From: Pseudideonella sakaiensis
Lineage (GTDB): Bacteria; Pseudomonadota; Gammaproteobacteria; Burkholderiales; Burkholderiaceae_C
DNA: 64,000 nt
Assembly (NCBI RefSeq): GCF_001293525.1
Contig: NZ_BBYR01000008.1
Location: forward strand, 1 to 64,000
Direction of reading: 5' to 3'
Shown here one piece after another: positions 8,061-18,926 of this stretch. The notes beneath the pieces were generated by a model. The model worked only from the letters and a program-made list of their open reading frames with translations. It was not told where the DNA came from and did no database searches. Position 1 is the first letter of the stretch; every line of letters begins with the position of its first letter. The position numbers were made by a program, and so were the translations under genes.

Positions 8061-11000
8061 TCAGCGGACCCAGCGCCGCGCGTTGTGGAACATGCGCATC
8101 CACGGGCTGGGCGCGGAGCGGTCGCCCGCGGTCCAGCTCATCTGCACGTTGCGGAACACCCGCTCCGGGTGCGGCATCAGCGCGGTGAAGCGGCCATCCG
8201 CCGTGGTCACCGCCGTGAGGCCTCCCGGGCTGCCGTTCGGGTTGAAGGGGTAGGCCTCGGTGGGCCGCCCGTGGTGGTCGACGAAGCGCATCGCCGCCTG
8301 CACGCGCGCGGCATCGCCGCGCTGCGAGAAGTCCGCATAGCCCTCGCCGTGGGCCACCGCGATCGGCAGCCGGCTGCCGGCCATGCCCGCGAAGAAGATC
8401 GACGGGCTGTCCAGCACCTCGACCAGGCTGAGCCGGGCCTCGAACTGCTCGCTGCGGTTGCGCGTGAAGCGCGGCCAGGCCTCGGCGCCCGGGATGATCG
8501 GCGCCAGCGCGGCCATCATCTGGCAGCCGTTGCACACGCCGAGCGCGAAACGATCGCCGCGCTGGAAGAAGGCGGCGAACTGCTCGGCCAGGCGCGGGTC
8601 GAACAGCACCGAGCGGGCCCAGCCCTCGCCGGCGCCGAGCGTGTCCCCGTAGCTGAAGCCGCCGCAGGCCACCAGGCCCTGGAACATGTCCAGCCGCGCG
8701 CGGCCGGCCTGCAGGTCGCTCATGTGGACGTCGAAGGTGTCGAAGCCCGCCTGGTCCATCGCGTAGCTCATCTCGACGTGGCTGTTCACGCCCTGCTCGC
8801 GCAGGATCGCCACCGCGGGCCGCGCGCCGTGCACCGCCGGCGCGGCGGGCGGCTCGGCCGGGTCGAAGCTGAGCGACAGATGCAGGCCGGGATCGTCGGC
8901 CGCGCCGGCCGCGGCGTGCTCGGCATCGGCGCCGTCCGGGTGGTCGCGCAGCCGCGCGATGCGCCAGCTGACCTCGTCCCAGGCCTGGTGCAGCTCGCGC
9001 AGCGGTGCGGCGAACACGGCCTTCGTGTCGCGCCAGACCTCGACCACGCCGCGGTCGTTGGTCTTGCCGATCACGTGGCTGTGGCGGCTCAGGCCGTGGC
9101 GGCGCAGCACCTGCATCACCTCGTTGCGCGCCTCCGACGGCACCTGCAGCACGACGCCCAGCTCCTCGTTGAAGAGCGCGGCCAGCGTCAGCTCCTGGCG
9201 CCGCACCTGGACCTGGGTGGCCCAGTTCTTCGAATCACCATGCTCGGCCCGGCTGTCGCCGATGCCGTCGCCCTCGGTGACCAGCAGGTCGACGTTGAGC
9301 GACACGCCGCGGTGGCCGGCGAAAGCCATCTCGCAGACGCAGGCCCACAGGCCGCCATCGCTGCGGTCGTGGTAGGCCAGGATCCGGCCCGCCTCGCGCA
9401 GCTCCCCGACCGCCTCGACCAGCGCGCGCAGCAGGCCGGGATCGTCGAGGTCGGGCACACCGTCCGTCGCGCGGCTGCCATAGGCTCCCAGCACCTGCGC
9501 CAGCATCGAGCCGGCGAGGCGCTTGCGGCCCGCGCCGAGGTCGACCAGCACCAGGCTGGTGTCACCGGGCTGCAGCTGCGGCGTGAGCGTGCCCCGCACG
9601 TCGTCCAGCGTCGCGAAGGCCGAGACGATCAGCGACACCGGCGCGACCACCGCCCGCGCGGCGCCGCCGGGCTCGGTCCAGCGCGTGCGCATCGACAGGC
9701 TGTCCTTGCCCACCGGCACGCTGATGCCCAGCGCCGGGCAGAGCTCCAGGCCCACGGCGCGCACGGTGTCGTACAGCGCCGCGTCCTCGCCGGGTTCGCC
9801 GCAGGCGGCCATCCAGTTGCAGCTGAGCTTGACGCGCGACAGCGCGATCGGCGCGGCGAGCAGGTTGGTGATCGCCTCGCCGACGGCCATGCGTCCGGAG
9901 GCCGGCGCGTCGACCGCGGCCAGCGGCGTGCGCTCGCCCATCGCCATCGCCTCGCCGCGGAAGCCGCGGTAGTCGGCCAGCGTGACGGCGCAGTCGGCCA
10001 CCGGCACCTGCCACGGCCCGACCATCGGGTCGCGGTGGCTGAGGCCGCCGACCGTGCGGTCGCCGATGGTGACGAGGAAGCGCTTGCTGGCCACGGTCGG
10101 GTGGCGCAGCACGTCGACGCAGGCGCGCTCGAGCGTCACCTCGCTCAGGTCGAGCGGGCGCTCGTCACGCGCCACGCGGCCGACCTCGCGGTGCATCTTC
10201 GGCGGCTTGCCGAGCAGCACCTCCATCGGCATGTCGATCGGCGTGGCCGCGGGGCCGGGCGCGGCCGCCGGATCCTCGAGCACCAGCCGCAGCGCCTCGG
10301 TGGCGCGGCCGACGACCGCGAACGGGCAGCGTTCGCGCCGGCACATCGCCTCGAACACCGGCAGGGCCTCGGGCGCGATCGCCAGCACGTAGCGCTCCTG
10401 GCTCTCGTTGCACCAGACCTCCTTCGGCGCCAGCCCGCTTTCCTCCAGCGGCACCTGCGACAGGTCGAAGCGCGCGCCGCGGCCGGCGCCGTCGACCAAT
10501 TCGGGAAAGGCGTTCGACAGGCCGCCGGCGCCGACGTCGTGGATCGCGAGGATGGGGTTGGCCTCGCCGAGCGCCGCGCAGTGGTTGATCACCTCCTGCG
10601 CACGGCGCTCGATCTCCGGGTTGCCGCGCTGCACCGAGTCGAAGTCCAGCGCCACGCTGTTCGCGCCGGCCGCCATCGAGCTGGCGGCGCCGCCGCCCAT
10701 GCCGATGCGCATGCCGGGCCCGCCGAGCTGGATCAGCAGCGTGCCGGCCGCGAAGACCTCCTTGTGGGTCTGGCCGGCGGCGATGCTGCCCAGGCCGCCG
10801 GCGATCATGATCGGCTTGTGGTAGCCGCGCCGCACGCCGCCCACGTCCTGCTCGTAGACGCGGAAGTAGCCGCCCAGGTTGGGGCGGCCGAACTCGTTGT
10901 TGAAGGCCGCGCCGCCGAGCGGGCCCTCGACCATGATCTGCAGCGGGCTCGCGATGTGCCCCGGGCGGCCCACCGGCGCGCGCTCCCAGGGCTCGTCGGT

Positions 11001-12086
11001 GCCCGGCAGGTGCAGGTTGGAGACGCTGAAGCCGGTCAGCCCCGCCTTCGGACGCGAGCCGCGTCCGGTCGCGCCCTCGTCGCGGATCTCGCCGCCGGCG
11101 CCGGTGGCCGCGCCCGGGAAGGGGGAGATCGCCGTCGGGTGGTTGTGCGTCTCCACCTTCATCAGCACGTGCAGCGTCTCCTCGCGCCCCGCGTAGCGCG
11201 GCGCGTTCGTGTAGCCCTCGGGCAGCCAGCGCTGCACCGGGCCACCTTCCATCACCGAGGCGTTGTCGCTGTAGGCCACCACGGTGTGCTGCGGCGCACG
11301 CTCGTGGGTGTGGCGGATCATCTGGAACATCGAGTGTTCCTGCGCCTCGCCGTCGATCGTGAAGCGGGCGTTGAAGATCTTGTGCCGGCAGTGCTCGCTG
11401 TTGGCCTGCGCGAACATCATCAGCTCGACGTCGCTCGGGTTGCGGCCGAGGCCGGTGAAGGCGGCGACCAGGTAGTCGATCTCGTCGTCCGACAGCGCCA
11501 GCCCGAAGTCCTCGTTCGCCGCGGCCAGCGTGGCGCGGCCGCCGCCGAGCACGTCGACGCAGGCCATCGGCGCGGCGGGCCGTTCGTCGAACAGCGCGGC
11601 GGCCGCCTCGCGCGCGGGCAGCGCGCTTTCGGTCATCCGGTCGTGCAGCAGCGCCGCGACGGCCGCCCACTCCTCGCCCGACAGCGGCTTCGCCGCACCG
11701 CCGAGCAGCCCGCCCTTGAGGGACAGCCGGAACTCGGTGACGCGCTCGACGCGGCGGATCGGCAGGCCGCAGTTGTGCGCGATGTCGGTGGCCTTGCTGG
11801 CCCAGGGCGAGACGGTGCCGAGCCGCGGCGCCACCACGACGGTGGCGGTGTCGCGCGCGCCGGCGGCGGGGCCGGCGTAGGGATCGCCGTAGCGCAGCAG
11901 CGCGTCGAGCCGGTCGCGCTCGGCGCGCGCGAGCGCCTCCGCCGACCAGACCCAGTGCACGTGGCAGGCATCGACCGCGGTGATGCGGGCACAGGCCGCC
12001 TGCAGCCGCGGCAGCAGCGCGCGGGCGCGGAAGGCGGAGAGCGCAAGGCCCCCCTCGACGTGGAACAGGTGCTGGGGGCTGGTCAT
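8061..12086 (-). CDS. purL: Phosphoribosylformylglycinamidine synthase
   Basis: The large single-chain FGAM synthase (1341 residues), step four of purine synthesis: FGAR, glutamine and ATP give FGAM. The start [13 protein letters not shown] fits the family. The FGAM synthase core contains [15 protein letters not shown]-type sequence (here [20 protein letters not shown]) with adjoining ATP-binding segments. The C-terminal class I glutaminase domain shows [18 protein letters not shown], the nucleophile Cys in [12 protein letters not shown], and the final His/Glu region MPHPERVFR. The frame is open upstream of 12086 but without family similarity. No strong ribosome binding site is visible before this ATG, so the start is slightly uncertain. 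Confidence 0.96.
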   Translation of the reverse strand: MTSPQHLFHVEGGLALSAFRARALLPRLQAACARITAVDACHVHWVWSAEALARAERDRLDALLRYGDPYAGPAAGARDTATVVVAPRLGTVSPWASKATDIAHNCGLPIRRVERVTEFRLSLKGGLLGGAAKPLSGEEWAAVAALLHDRMTESALPAREAAAALFDERPAAPMACVDVLGGGRATLAAANEDFGLALSDDEIDYLVAAFTGLGRNPSDVELMMFAQANSEHCRHKIFNARFTIDGEAQEHSMFQMIRHTHERAPQHTVVAYSDNASVMEGGPVQRWLPEGYTNAPRYAGREETLHVLMKVETHNHPTAISPFPGAATGAGGEIRDEGATGRGSRPKAGLTGFSVSNLHLPGTDEPWERAPVGRPGHIASPLQIMVEGPLGGAAFNNEFGRPNLGGYFRVYEQDVGGVRRGYHKPIMIAGGLGSIAAGQTHKEVFAAGTLLIQLGGPGMRIGMGGGAASSMAAGANSVALDFDSVQRGNPEIERRAQEVINHCAALGEANPILAIHDVGAGGLSNAFPELVDGAGRGARFDLSQVPLEESGLAPKEVWCNESQERYVLAIAPEALPVFEAMCRRERCPFAVVGRATEALRLVLEDPAAAPGPAATPIDMPMEVLLGKPPKMHREVGRVARDERPLDLSEVTLERACVDVLRHPTVASKRFLVTIGDRTVGGLSHRDPMVGPWQVPVADCAVTLADYRGFRGEAMAMGERTPLAAVDAPASGRMAVGEAITNLLAAPIALSRVKLSCNWMAACGEPGEDAALYDTVRAVGLELCPALGISVPVGKDSLSMRTRWTEPGGAARAVVAPVSLIVSAFATLDDVRGTLTPQLQPGDTSLVLVDLGAGRKRLAGSMLAQVLGAYGSRATDGVPDLDDPGLLRALVEAVGELREAGRILAYHDRSDGGLWACVCEMAFAGHRGVSLNVDLLVTEGDGIGDSRAEHGDSKNWATQVQVRRQELTLAALFNEELGVVLQVPSEARNEVMQVLRRHGLSRHSHVIGKTNDRGVVEVWRDTKAVFAAPLRELHQAWDEVSWRIARLRDHPDGADAEHAAAGAADDPGLHLSLSFDPAEPPAAPAVHGARPAVAILREQGVNSHVEMSYAMDQAGFDTFDVHMSDLQAGRARLDMFQGLVACGGFSYGDTLGAGEGWARSVLFDPRLAEQFAAFFQRGDRFALGVCNGCQMMAALAPIIPGAEAWPRFTRNRSEQFEARLSLVEVLDSPSIFFAGMAGSRLPIAVAHGEGYADFSQRGDAARVQAAMRFVDHHGRPTEAYPFNPNGSPGGLTAVTTADGRFTALMPHPERVFRNVQMSWTAGDRSAPSPWMRMFHNARRWVR

Positions 12087-12213
12087 CGCGCGTCGGTCCG
12101 ACGGGGGTGGAGGGCGCCGTCCGGGCGGGCCCGTGGCTCGCCGGCAGGCCCGGCGGGATCCCTGCGGGGCACAGGGCCGCCCGGGAAAACGCGGAATTCT
12201 AGCGGCCGGGTGA

Positions 12214-12219
12214 GATAAT
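12214..12219 (+). promoter_or_regulatory. Candidate -10 element very close to the map start
   Basis: GATAAT ends 6 bases before the map ATG. If used, transcription would begin at or next to the start codon. No recognisable ribosome binding site lies between it and the ATG. The -35 is not obvious. Confidence 0.35.
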
Positions 12220-12225
12220 CGCGGC

Positions 12226-13050
12226 ATGACGATCACCTTCAAGACACCCGCCGACGTCGAGGCGATGCGCATCGCCGGCCGGCTGGCGTCCGAGGTGCTG
12301 GACATGCTGACGCCGCACGTGAAGCCCGGCATCAGCACCGAGGCCCTCGACAAGCTCGCCCACGACCACATCGTGCAGGTGCAGCAGGCGATCCCGGCCC
12401 CGCTCAACTACGCGCCGCCGGGCTACACGCCCTACCCGAAGTCGATCTGCACCTCGATCAACCACCAGGTCTGCCACGGCATCCCGAACGACCGCCCGCT
12501 GAAGAACGGCGACATCGTCAACATCGACGTCACCGTGATCAAGGACGGCTGGCACGGCGACACCAGCCGGATGTTCGTGGTCGGCGAGGGCTCGATCGCC
12601 GCGAAGCGCCTGTGCCAGCTGACCTACGACGCGATGTGGAAGGGCATCGTCAAGGTGAAGCCCGGCGCCACGCTCGGCGACATCGGCCATGCGATCCAGA
12701 CCTTCACCGAGAACCAGGGCTTCTCGATCGTGCGCGAGTTCTGCGGCCACGGCATCGGCCGCAAGTTCCACGAGGACCCGCAGGTGCTGCACTACGGGCG
12801 CCCCGGCACCCTGGAGGTGCTGAAGCCCGGCATGGTCTTCACGATCGAGCCGATGGTCAACGCCGGCCGGCGCGAGATCCGCGAGATGGGCGACGGCTGG
12901 ACCATCGTCACGAAGGACCGCTCGCTGTCGGCGCAGTGGGAGCACACCGTGCTCGTCACCGAGACCGGCTACGAGGTGCTGACGCTGTCGGCCGGCAGCC
13001 CGCCGCCGCCCGCCTTCGCGCTGCCGGAGCCGGCCGCGTCGGCGGCCTGA
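12226..13050 (+). CDS. map: Methionine aminopeptidase, type I
   Basis: 274 residues; removes the N-terminal methionine from nascent proteins in the cytoplasm. The di-metal site residues are all recognisable: Asp in NIDVTV, Asp in GDTSRMF, His in [13 protein letters not shown], Glu in [10 protein letters not shown] and Glu in [10 protein letters not shown]. It is first in the rightward series map-glnD-mnmH, with a 59-base gap to glnD. The C-terminus (about 20 residues after VLTLSAG) is Ala/Pro-rich and not part of the fold. No ribosome binding site is visible and a GATAAT box lies just upstream, so a leaderless transcript is possible. Confidence 0.96.
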   Translation: MTITFKTPADVEAMRIAGRLASEVLDMLTPHVKPGISTEALDKLAHDHIVQVQQAIPAPLNYAPPGYTPYPKSICTSINHQVCHGIPNDRPLKNGDIVNIDVTVIKDGWHGDTSRMFVVGEGSIAAKRLCQLTYDAMWKGIVKVKPGATLGDIGHAIQTFTENQGFSIVREFCGHGIGRKFHEDPQVLHYGRPGTLEVLKPGMVFTIEPMVNAGRREIREMGDGWTIVTKDRSLSAQWEHTVLVTETGYEVLTLSAGSPPPPAFALPEPAASAA

Positions 13051-13109
13051 ACCTGCCGCCGGGGATGGGGAAGGCCGACGAGGGGCGCGGCGCGCAGGCG
13101 GTCGCGCCG

Positions 13110-15767
13110 ATGACGCCGTCGACCGATGCGGCTGGCCCGCGGCCCACCGACCCGGGCGCCCCACGCCCGGACATCGCCACGCTGCGGCGCGCCTTCCGCG
13201 ACGGCAAGGCGGCGCTGCTGGCGCATTTCGAACAGTCGCGGCCCAGCGCACCGTCGGCCACGCGGCTGGTCCAGCAGCTCGCGCGCCACGTCGACCGCAC
13301 GCTGGCGCAACTCTGGCAATCCAGCGGCATGCCCGAGGGCGCCGCGCTGGCCGCCGTCGGCGGTTACGGCCGCGGCGAGCTCTACCCGCACTCCGACGTC
13401 GACGTGCTGGTGCTGCTGCCGGACGGCCTGTCGGCGTCGGCCGAGCCGGTGATACCCGGCTCGCCGGCCGCCGACACGGCCCGCGCGATCGAGGCCTTCA
13501 TCACCGCCTGCTGGGACATCGGCCTGGAGATCGGCTCCAGCGTGCGCACCGTCGGCGAGTGCCTCGAGGAAGGCCAGCGCGACGTCACGGTGCAGACGGC
13601 GCTGCTCGAGTCGCGCGTGGTCTGCGGCGCGCGCGCGCTGTACCACCGTTTCCGGCGTGCCTACGACCATGCGATGGACCCGGCCGCCTTCCTGCGCGCG
13701 AAGACGCTGGAGATGCGCCAGCGCCACCTGAAGTACGAGGACACGCCCTACTCGCTCGAGCCGAACTGCAAGGAAAGCCCGGGCGGCCTGCGCGACCTGC
13801 AGGTGGTGATCTGGGTTGCACGCGCCGCCGGGCTCGGCAAGACCTGGCGCGAGCTGACCGCGAAGGGCCTGATCACGCCCTTCGAGGCGCGCCAGCTGCA
13901 GCGCAACGAGGGCCTGCTGCGGCTGATCCGCGCGCGGCTGCACGTGGTGGCGCGGCGGCGCGAGGACCGGCTGGTGTTCGACCTGCAGACGGCCGTCGCG
14001 GAAAGCTTCGGCTACCGCCCACTGGCCGGGCAGCGCGCATCGGAAGTGCTGATGAAGCGCTACTACTGGGCCGCCAAGGCGGTGACCCAGCTGAACCAGA
14101 TCCTGATGCTGAACATCCAGGAGCGCATCGACGGCTCGCAGGACGCGCCGATGCGGCCGCTCGACGGCCGCTTCCTGGACCGCGACGGGCTGCTCGAGGT
14201 GGCCAGCGACGACCTCTACCACCGCGACCCGCGGGCGATCCTGCAGACCTTCCTGGTCTACCAGCAGGTGGTCGGCATCAAGGGCCTGTCCTCGCGCACG
14301 CTGCGCGCGCTCTACAACGCGCGCGACCTGATGGACGGCGCCTTCCGCCGCGACCCGGAGAACCGCGCCACCTTCCTGAAGATCCTGCAGGCGCCGGGCG
14401 GGCAGACGCATGCCTTCCGCCTGATGAACCAGACTTCGGTGCTGGGGCGCTACCTGTGGGTGTTCCGCCGCATCGTCGGCCAGATGCAGCACGACCTGTT
14501 CCACGTCTACACCGTGGACCAGCACATCCTGATGGTGCTGCGCAACGTGCGCCGCTTCTTCATCCCCGAGCACGCGCACGAGTACCCGTTCTGCTCGCAG
14601 CTGGCGTCGACCTGGGACAAGCCGTGGCTGCTCTACGTGGCCGCGCTCTTCCACGACGTGGCCAAGGGCCGCGGCGGCGACCACTCCGAGCTCGGCGCGC
14701 GCGAGGCGCGGCGCTTCTGCCGCGACCACGGCATCGGCCGCGAGGACGCCGCACTGGTCGAGTTCCTGGTCGACAAGCACCTCGTGATGTCGCGCATCGC
14801 GCAGAAGGAGGACCTGTCCGACCCGGAGGTGATCGACGCCTTCGCGCGCCTGATGGGCAGCGAGCGGCGCCTGACCGCGCTCTACCTGCTGACGGTGGCC
14901 GACATCCGCGGCACCAGCCCGCGCGTCTGGAACGCGTGGAAAGGCAAGCTGCTGGAGGACCTGTACCGCGCGACGCTGCGTGCCTTGGGCGGCGCCCAGC
15001 CCAACCTGCACGCCGCGATCGAGGAGCGCAAGCAGGAGGCGCGCCGCCTGCTCAACCTCGCCGCCCTCGCCTCCGGCAGCGAGCAGCCGCTGTGGCAGAC
15101 GCTGGACCTGCGCTACTTCGCGCGCCACGACGCCGGCGACATCGCCTGGCATGCGCGCTGTCTGCAGGACCGGGTGACCGCGCAGGAGCCGCTGGTGCGC
15201 GCCCGCCTGTCGCCGCTCGGCGAGGGGCTGCAGGTGCTGATCTACTCGCCGGACCGGCCCGACCTGTTCGCCCGCACCTGCGGCTACTTCGACGCGGCCG
15301 GCTTCAACATCCTCGACGCCAAGGTCCACACCACGCGCAGCGGCTACGCGCTCGACACCTTCCAGGTGACCAGCCCGCCGCTGGAGCAGCACTACCGCGA
15401 CCTGATCATGCTCGTGGAGTCGCAGCTGACGCAGGCGCTGAATGCCGTCGGTGCGCTGCCGGAGCCGAGCCGCGGGCGGCTGTCGCGGCGCGTGAAGTCC
15501 TTCCCGGTCACACCGCGCATCGCGCTGCGGCCCGACGAGCGCGCCCAGCGCTGGCTGCTGACGATCTCGACCAGCGACCGCTCCGGCCTGCTCTACGCGA
15601 TCGCGCGGGTGCTGGCGCGGCACCAGATCAACCTGCAGCTCGCGAAGATCACGACGCTCGGCGAGCGGGTCGAGGACACCTTCCTGATCGACGGCTCGGC
15701 GCTGCAGCAGAACCGCACGCAGATCGAGGTCGAGACCGAGCTGCTCGACGCGATCGAGCCGCGCTGA
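13110..15767 (+). CDS. glnD: Bifunctional PII uridylyltransferase / uridylyl-removing enzyme
   Basis: About 885 residues; senses glutamine and modifies or demodifies the PII signal proteins, steering glutamine synthetase and the Ntr response. Domain order: nucleotidyltransferase ([20 protein letters not shown] with the metal aspartates), helical region, HD phosphohydrolase domain ([18 protein letters not shown]), then two ACT domains near the C-terminus ([20 protein letters not shown] and [20 protein letters not shown]) that bind glutamine. The frame is open far upstream through map. In-frame ATGs at 13065 and 13110 are the realistic starts; 13110 (MTPSTDAAG) is chosen, with modest ribosome binding site support. 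It is encoded downstream of map, as in many proteobacteria. Confidence 0.94.
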   Translation: MTPSTDAAGPRPTDPGAPRPDIATLRRAFRDGKAALLAHFEQSRPSAPSATRLVQQLARHVDRTLAQLWQSSGMPEGAALAAVGGYGRGELYPHSDVDVLVLLPDGLSASAEPVIPGSPAADTARAIEAFITACWDIGLEIGSSVRTVGECLEEGQRDVTVQTALLESRVVCGARALYHRFRRAYDHAMDPAAFLRAKTLEMRQRHLKYEDTPYSLEPNCKESPGGLRDLQVVIWVARAAGLGKTWRELTAKGLITPFEARQLQRNEGLLRLIRARLHVVARRREDRLVFDLQTAVAESFGYRPLAGQRASEVLMKRYYWAAKAVTQLNQILMLNIQERIDGSQDAPMRPLDGRFLDRDGLLEVASDDLYHRDPRAILQTFLVYQQVVGIKGLSSRTLRALYNARDLMDGAFRRDPENRATFLKILQAPGGQTHAFRLMNQTSVLGRYLWVFRRIVGQMQHDLFHVYTVDQHILMVLRNVRRFFIPEHAHEYPFCSQLASTWDKPWLLYVAALFHDVAKGRGGDHSELGAREARRFCRDHGIGREDAALVEFLVDKHLVMSRIAQKEDLSDPEVIDAFARLMGSERRLTALYLLTVADIRGTSPRVWNAWKGKLLEDLYRATLRALGGAQPNLHAAIEERKQEARRLLNLAALASGSEQPLWQTLDLRYFARHDAGDIAWHARCLQDRVTAQEPLVRARLSPLGEGLQVLIYSPDRPDLFARTCGYFDAAGFNILDAKVHTTRSGYALDTFQVTSPPLEQHYRDLIMLVESQLTQALNAVGALPEPSRGRLSRRVKSFPVTPRIALRPDERAQRWLLTISTSDRSGLLYAIARVLARHQINLQLAKITTLGERVEDTFLIDGSALQQNRTQIEVETELLDAIEPR

Positions 15768-15780
15768 GGACGGCCGGGCG

Positions 15781-16839
15781 ATGGGCGTGGTGGTGCTGCC
15801 GGTGGCCGAGGCGCTGGCCCGCCTGGACGGCTATGCCCAGGTGATCGATGCCCGGTCGCCGGCCGAGTACGCCGCCGACCGCCTGCCCGGCGCGGTCAAC
15901 TGGCCGGTCCTCGACGATGCCGAGCGGGCGCTCGTCGGCACCGAGTACGCCCAGGTCTCGCCCTTCGAGGCCCGCAAGCGCGGCGCGGCGCTGGTGGCGC
16001 GCAACATCGCCGCGCTGATCGAACGCCACCTGGCCGACACGCCGCGCGACTGGCAGCCGCTGGTCTATTGCTGGCGGGGCGGCCAGCGCAGCGGGGCGCT
16101 GGCGCTGGTGCTGGGCCAGATCGGCTTCCGCGTGGCGCAGCTCGAGGGCGGCTACCAGGCCTTCCGCCGTGCCGTGGTGGCCGGCATCGACGCGCTCGCG
16201 CCGCCGCTCGCGCTGCGGGTGATCGGCGGCCCCACCGGCTCCGGCAAGAGCCGGCTGCTGCAGGCGCTGGCGGCCGAGGGCGCGCAGGTGCTGGACCTGG
16301 AAGCCTTGGCGCGTCACCGCGGCTCGGTGCTGGGCGGGCTGCCTGGCGATGCGCAGCCGACGCAGAAGGCCTTCGAGACCGCGCTGTGGTGCGTGCTGCG
16401 CCGGCTCGACCCGGCGCGCCCCGTCTGGGTGGAGAGCGAGAGCCGGCGCATCGGCGCGCTGCGCGTGCCCGGCGCGCTGATCGAGGCAATGCACCGCGCG
16501 CCCTGCCTGCAGGTCGAGATGCCGCGCGCGGCCCGCGTGGCGCTGCTGATGGCCGACTACGCGCACTTCGTGCAGGACACCGCGGCCTTCTGCGCCCGGC
16601 TCGACGCGCTGCGCGAACTGCGCGGGCATGCGCGCATCGACGGCTGGCAGGCCGCCGCGCGCGCCGGCCGGCTGGCCGAGGTTGTCGACGAACTGCTGGA
16701 GGTCCATTACGACCCCGGCTACGCCGCGTCGAGCCGGCGGCATTTCGCGCGCCTCGGCGAGGCCGCGCGCGTGCGGCTGGACGATGGCTCACCGGCGAGC
16801 CTGGCGGCCGCGGCCCGCCGGCTCCACGCCGGCGGCTGA
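15781..16839 (+). CDS. mnmH: tRNA 2-selenouridine / 2-geranylthiouridine synthase
   Basis: 352 residues, matching MnmH (SelU, YbbB). It converts 2-thiouridine at the wobble position of Lys, Glu and Gln tRNAs to 2-selenouridine using selenophosphate, by way of a geranylated intermediate. The N-terminal rhodanese domain has DARSPAEYAADRLPGAVNWP and the active Cys in YCWRGGQRSG. The C-terminal P-loop domain has GGPTGSGKSRLL. It starts 13 bases after the glnD stop, with GAGGACGG upstream, so it is probably cotranscribed with glnD. Its presence implies that the organism makes selenophosphate (selD expected elsewhere). Confidence 0.93.
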   Translation: MGVVVLPVAEALARLDGYAQVIDARSPAEYAADRLPGAVNWPVLDDAERALVGTEYAQVSPFEARKRGAALVARNIAALIERHLADTPRDWQPLVYCWRGGQRSGALALVLGQIGFRVAQLEGGYQAFRRAVVAGIDALAPPLALRVIGGPTGSGKSRLLQALAAEGAQVLDLEALARHRGSVLGGLPGDAQPTQKAFETALWCVLRRLDPARPVWVESESRRIGALRVPGALIEAMHRAPCLQVEMPRAARVALLMADYAHFVQDTAAFCARLDALRELRGHARIDGWQAAARAGRLAEVVDELLEVHYDPGYAASSRRHFARLGEAARVRLDDGSPASLAAAARRLHAGG

Positions 16840-16917
16840 ACGGCGCCGACGCAGACCGCCGAGGGCGGCCGGAGGCCGGTCCGGGGCCGGCAGGGCACCC
16901 CGCCCCGCCGCCCGCCC

Positions 16918-17655
16918 TCAGCCCATGTGCAGGCCGCCGTTGACGGAGAAGTCCGCGCCGGTGGCGAAGCCCGATTCGTCGGAAGCCACCCAGGAGACGA
17001 TCGACGCGATGTCCTGCGGCGTGCCCAGGCGCTTCACCGGGATGCCGGCGACGATCTTGTCGAGCACGTCCTGGCGGATCGCCTTGACCATGTCGGTGGC
17101 GATGTAGCCGGGGCTGACGGTGTTCACCGTGACACCCTTGTTCGCCACCTCCTGCGCCAGCGCCATCGTGAAGCCGTGCATGCCGGCCTTGGCCGCGGAG
17201 TAGTTGGTCTGGCCGAACTGCCCCTTCTCGCCGTTCACCGAGCTGATGTTGACGATGCGGCCCCAGCCCCGCTCGCACATGTCGTCGATCACCTGCTTGG
17301 TGACGTTGAACAGGCTGGTCAGGTTGGTCTCGATGACCGCGTCCCAGTCGGCCCGGCTCATCTTGCGGAACATGCCGTCGCGCGTGATGCCGGCGTTGTT
17401 CACCAGCACGTCGACCGGGCCGAACTCGGCCTTGACCTTCTGGAAGGCCGCGACGGTCGAATCCCAGTCGCTCACGTTGCCGACCGAGGCATGGAAGGTG
17501 AAGCCGAGCGCCGCCTGCTCGCCGATCCACTTCGCATGGTCGCGGCTCGGGCCGCAGCCGGCGATCACGGTGAAACCGTCCTGGTGCAGGCGCTGGCACA
17601 TCGCGGTGCCGATGCCGCCCATGCCGCCGGTCACGTAGGCAATCTTCTTCGTCAC
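16918..17655 (-). CDS. phaB: Acetoacetyl-CoA reductase
   Basis: 245 residues, short-chain dehydrogenase/reductase fold. It reduces acetoacetyl-CoA to (R)-3-hydroxybutyryl-CoA with NADPH, the second step of polyhydroxybutyrate synthesis. The Rossmann motif is VTGGMGGIGTAMC, NNAG is in LVNNAGITRD, and the catalytic Ser-Tyr-Lys are in NISSVNGEKGQFGQTNYSAAKAG. It is the third gene of the leftward phaC-phaA-phaB set, 13 bases after the phaA stop. A phaR repressor gene often follows phaB in related bacteria, but the next gene here is the convergent mnmH. Confidence 0.95.
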   Translation of the reverse strand: MTKKIAYVTGGMGGIGTAMCQRLHQDGFTVIAGCGPSRDHAKWIGEQAALGFTFHASVGNVSDWDSTVAAFQKVKAEFGPVDVLVNNAGITRDGMFRKMSRADWDAVIETNLTSLFNVTKQVIDDMCERGWGRIVNISSVNGEKGQFGQTNYSAAKAGMHGFTMALAQEVANKGVTVNTVSPGYIATDMVKAIRQDVLDKIVAGIPVKRLGTPQDIASIVSWVASDESGFATGADFSVNGGLHMG

Positions 17656-17668
17656 GTCTGGCTCCTGT

Positions 17669-18850
17669 TCAGCGTTCGATCGTCAAGGCAACACCCATGC
17701 CACCGCCGATGCACAGCGAGGCGATGCCCTTCTTCGCGTCGCGCCGCTGCATCTCGTGCAGCAGCGTGACCAGGATGCGGCAGCCGGAGGCGCCGATCGG
17801 GTGGCCGATGGCGATCGCACCGCCGTTGACGTTGATCTTCGAGCTGTCCCAGCCCATCTCGAGGTTGACCGCGCAGGCCTGGGCCGCGAAGGCCTCGTTG
17901 ATCTCCAGCAGGTCCAGGTCGGCGGCCTTCCAGCCGGCGCGGGCCAGCGCCTTCTGCGAGGCAGGCACCGGGCCCATGCCCATGTAGGCCGGGTCGAGCG
18001 CGGAGGTGGCATAGCTGGCGATGCGGCCCAGCGGCTTCAGCCCGAGCGCCTGCGCCTTCGCGGCGCTCATCACCATCACGGCGGCCGCGCCGTCGTTCAG
18101 GCCCGAGGCATTGCCGGCGGTCACGCTGCCGGCCTTGTCGAAGGCGGGGCGCAGGCCGGCCAGCGCATCGGCGTTGGTCTTGCGGTTGATGAACTCGTCG
18201 GTGTCGAAGACGACCGGGTCGCCCTTGCGCTGCGGGATCGAGAACGGAACGATCTCGTCCTTGAAGCGGCCGGCATCCTGCGCGGCGGTGGCCTTCTGCT
18301 GCGAGGCCAGCGCGAACGCGTCCTGGTCGCTGCGGGTCACGCCGAACTTCTTCGCGACGTTCTCGGCGGTGATGCCCATGTGGTACTGGTTGTAGACGTC
18401 CCACAGGCCGTCGACGATCATGCTGTCGACCAGTTTCCAGTCGCCCATGCGCTGGCCGTCGCGGGAGTTCGGCAGCAGGTGCGGCGCCAGGCTCATGCTT
18501 TCCTGGCCGCCGGCGATCACGACCTCGCTGTCGCCGTCGCGGATCGCCTGGGCGGCCAGCATCACGGCCTTCAGGCCGGAGCCGCAGACGGCGTTGATGG
18601 TCAGCGCGGGCACGCCCTGCGGCAGCCCGGCCTTCAGAACCGTCTGGCGCGCCGGGTTCTGGCCGACGCCGGCCTGCAGCACCTGGCCGAGGATGACCTC
18701 GCCGACCTGGTCGGCGGCGACGCCGCTGCGCTTCAGCAGGTCGGCGACGACGGCGGCACCGAGTTCGGGCGCGGGAATCTTCGCGAGGCTGCCGCCGAAC
18801 TTGCCGACGGCGGTGCGCGCGGCGGCGACGATGACGATGTCAGTGCTCAT
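17669..18850 (-). CDS. phaA: Acetyl-CoA acetyltransferase (beta-ketothiolase)
   Basis: 393 residues, thiolase II. It condenses two acetyl-CoA to acetoacetyl-CoA for PHB. The nucleophile Cys is in [15 protein letters not shown], the catalytic His in [13 protein letters not shown] and the second Cys in [16 protein letters not shown]. The start [18 protein letters not shown] is typical and is preceded by AGGAGCG. The open frame continues upstream into a proline/arginine-rich shadow that is not part of the protein. It lies between phaC and phaB in one transcription unit; the phaC-phaA gap is 76 bases. Confidence 0.96.
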   Translation of the reverse strand: MSTDIVIVAAARTAVGKFGGSLAKIPAPELGAAVVADLLKRSGVAADQVGEVILGQVLQAGVGQNPARQTVLKAGLPQGVPALTINAVCGSGLKAVMLAAQAIRDGDSEVVIAGGQESMSLAPHLLPNSRDGQRMGDWKLVDSMIVDGLWDVYNQYHMGITAENVAKKFGVTRSDQDAFALASQQKATAAQDAGRFKDEIVPFSIPQRKGDPVVFDTDEFINRKTNADALAGLRPAFDKAGSVTAGNASGLNDGAAAVMVMSAAKAQALGLKPLGRIASYATSALDPAYMGMGPVPASQKALARAGWKAADLDLLEINEAFAAQACAVNLEMGWDSSKINVNGGAIAIGHPIGASGCRILVTLLHEMQRRDAKKGIASLCIGGGMGVALTIER

Positions 18851-18926
18851 GGAACGCTCCTGGAGAGTGGGGGGGTATCCGGGGGCCGCGGCCGGCGGAT
18901 GCCGGACCGGGGCGGGGCAAGGGGGC

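Noticed and set aside
8037-12218. A 1393-residue open frame opposite purL
   Set aside because: Shadow of a fully intact purL; no family feature.
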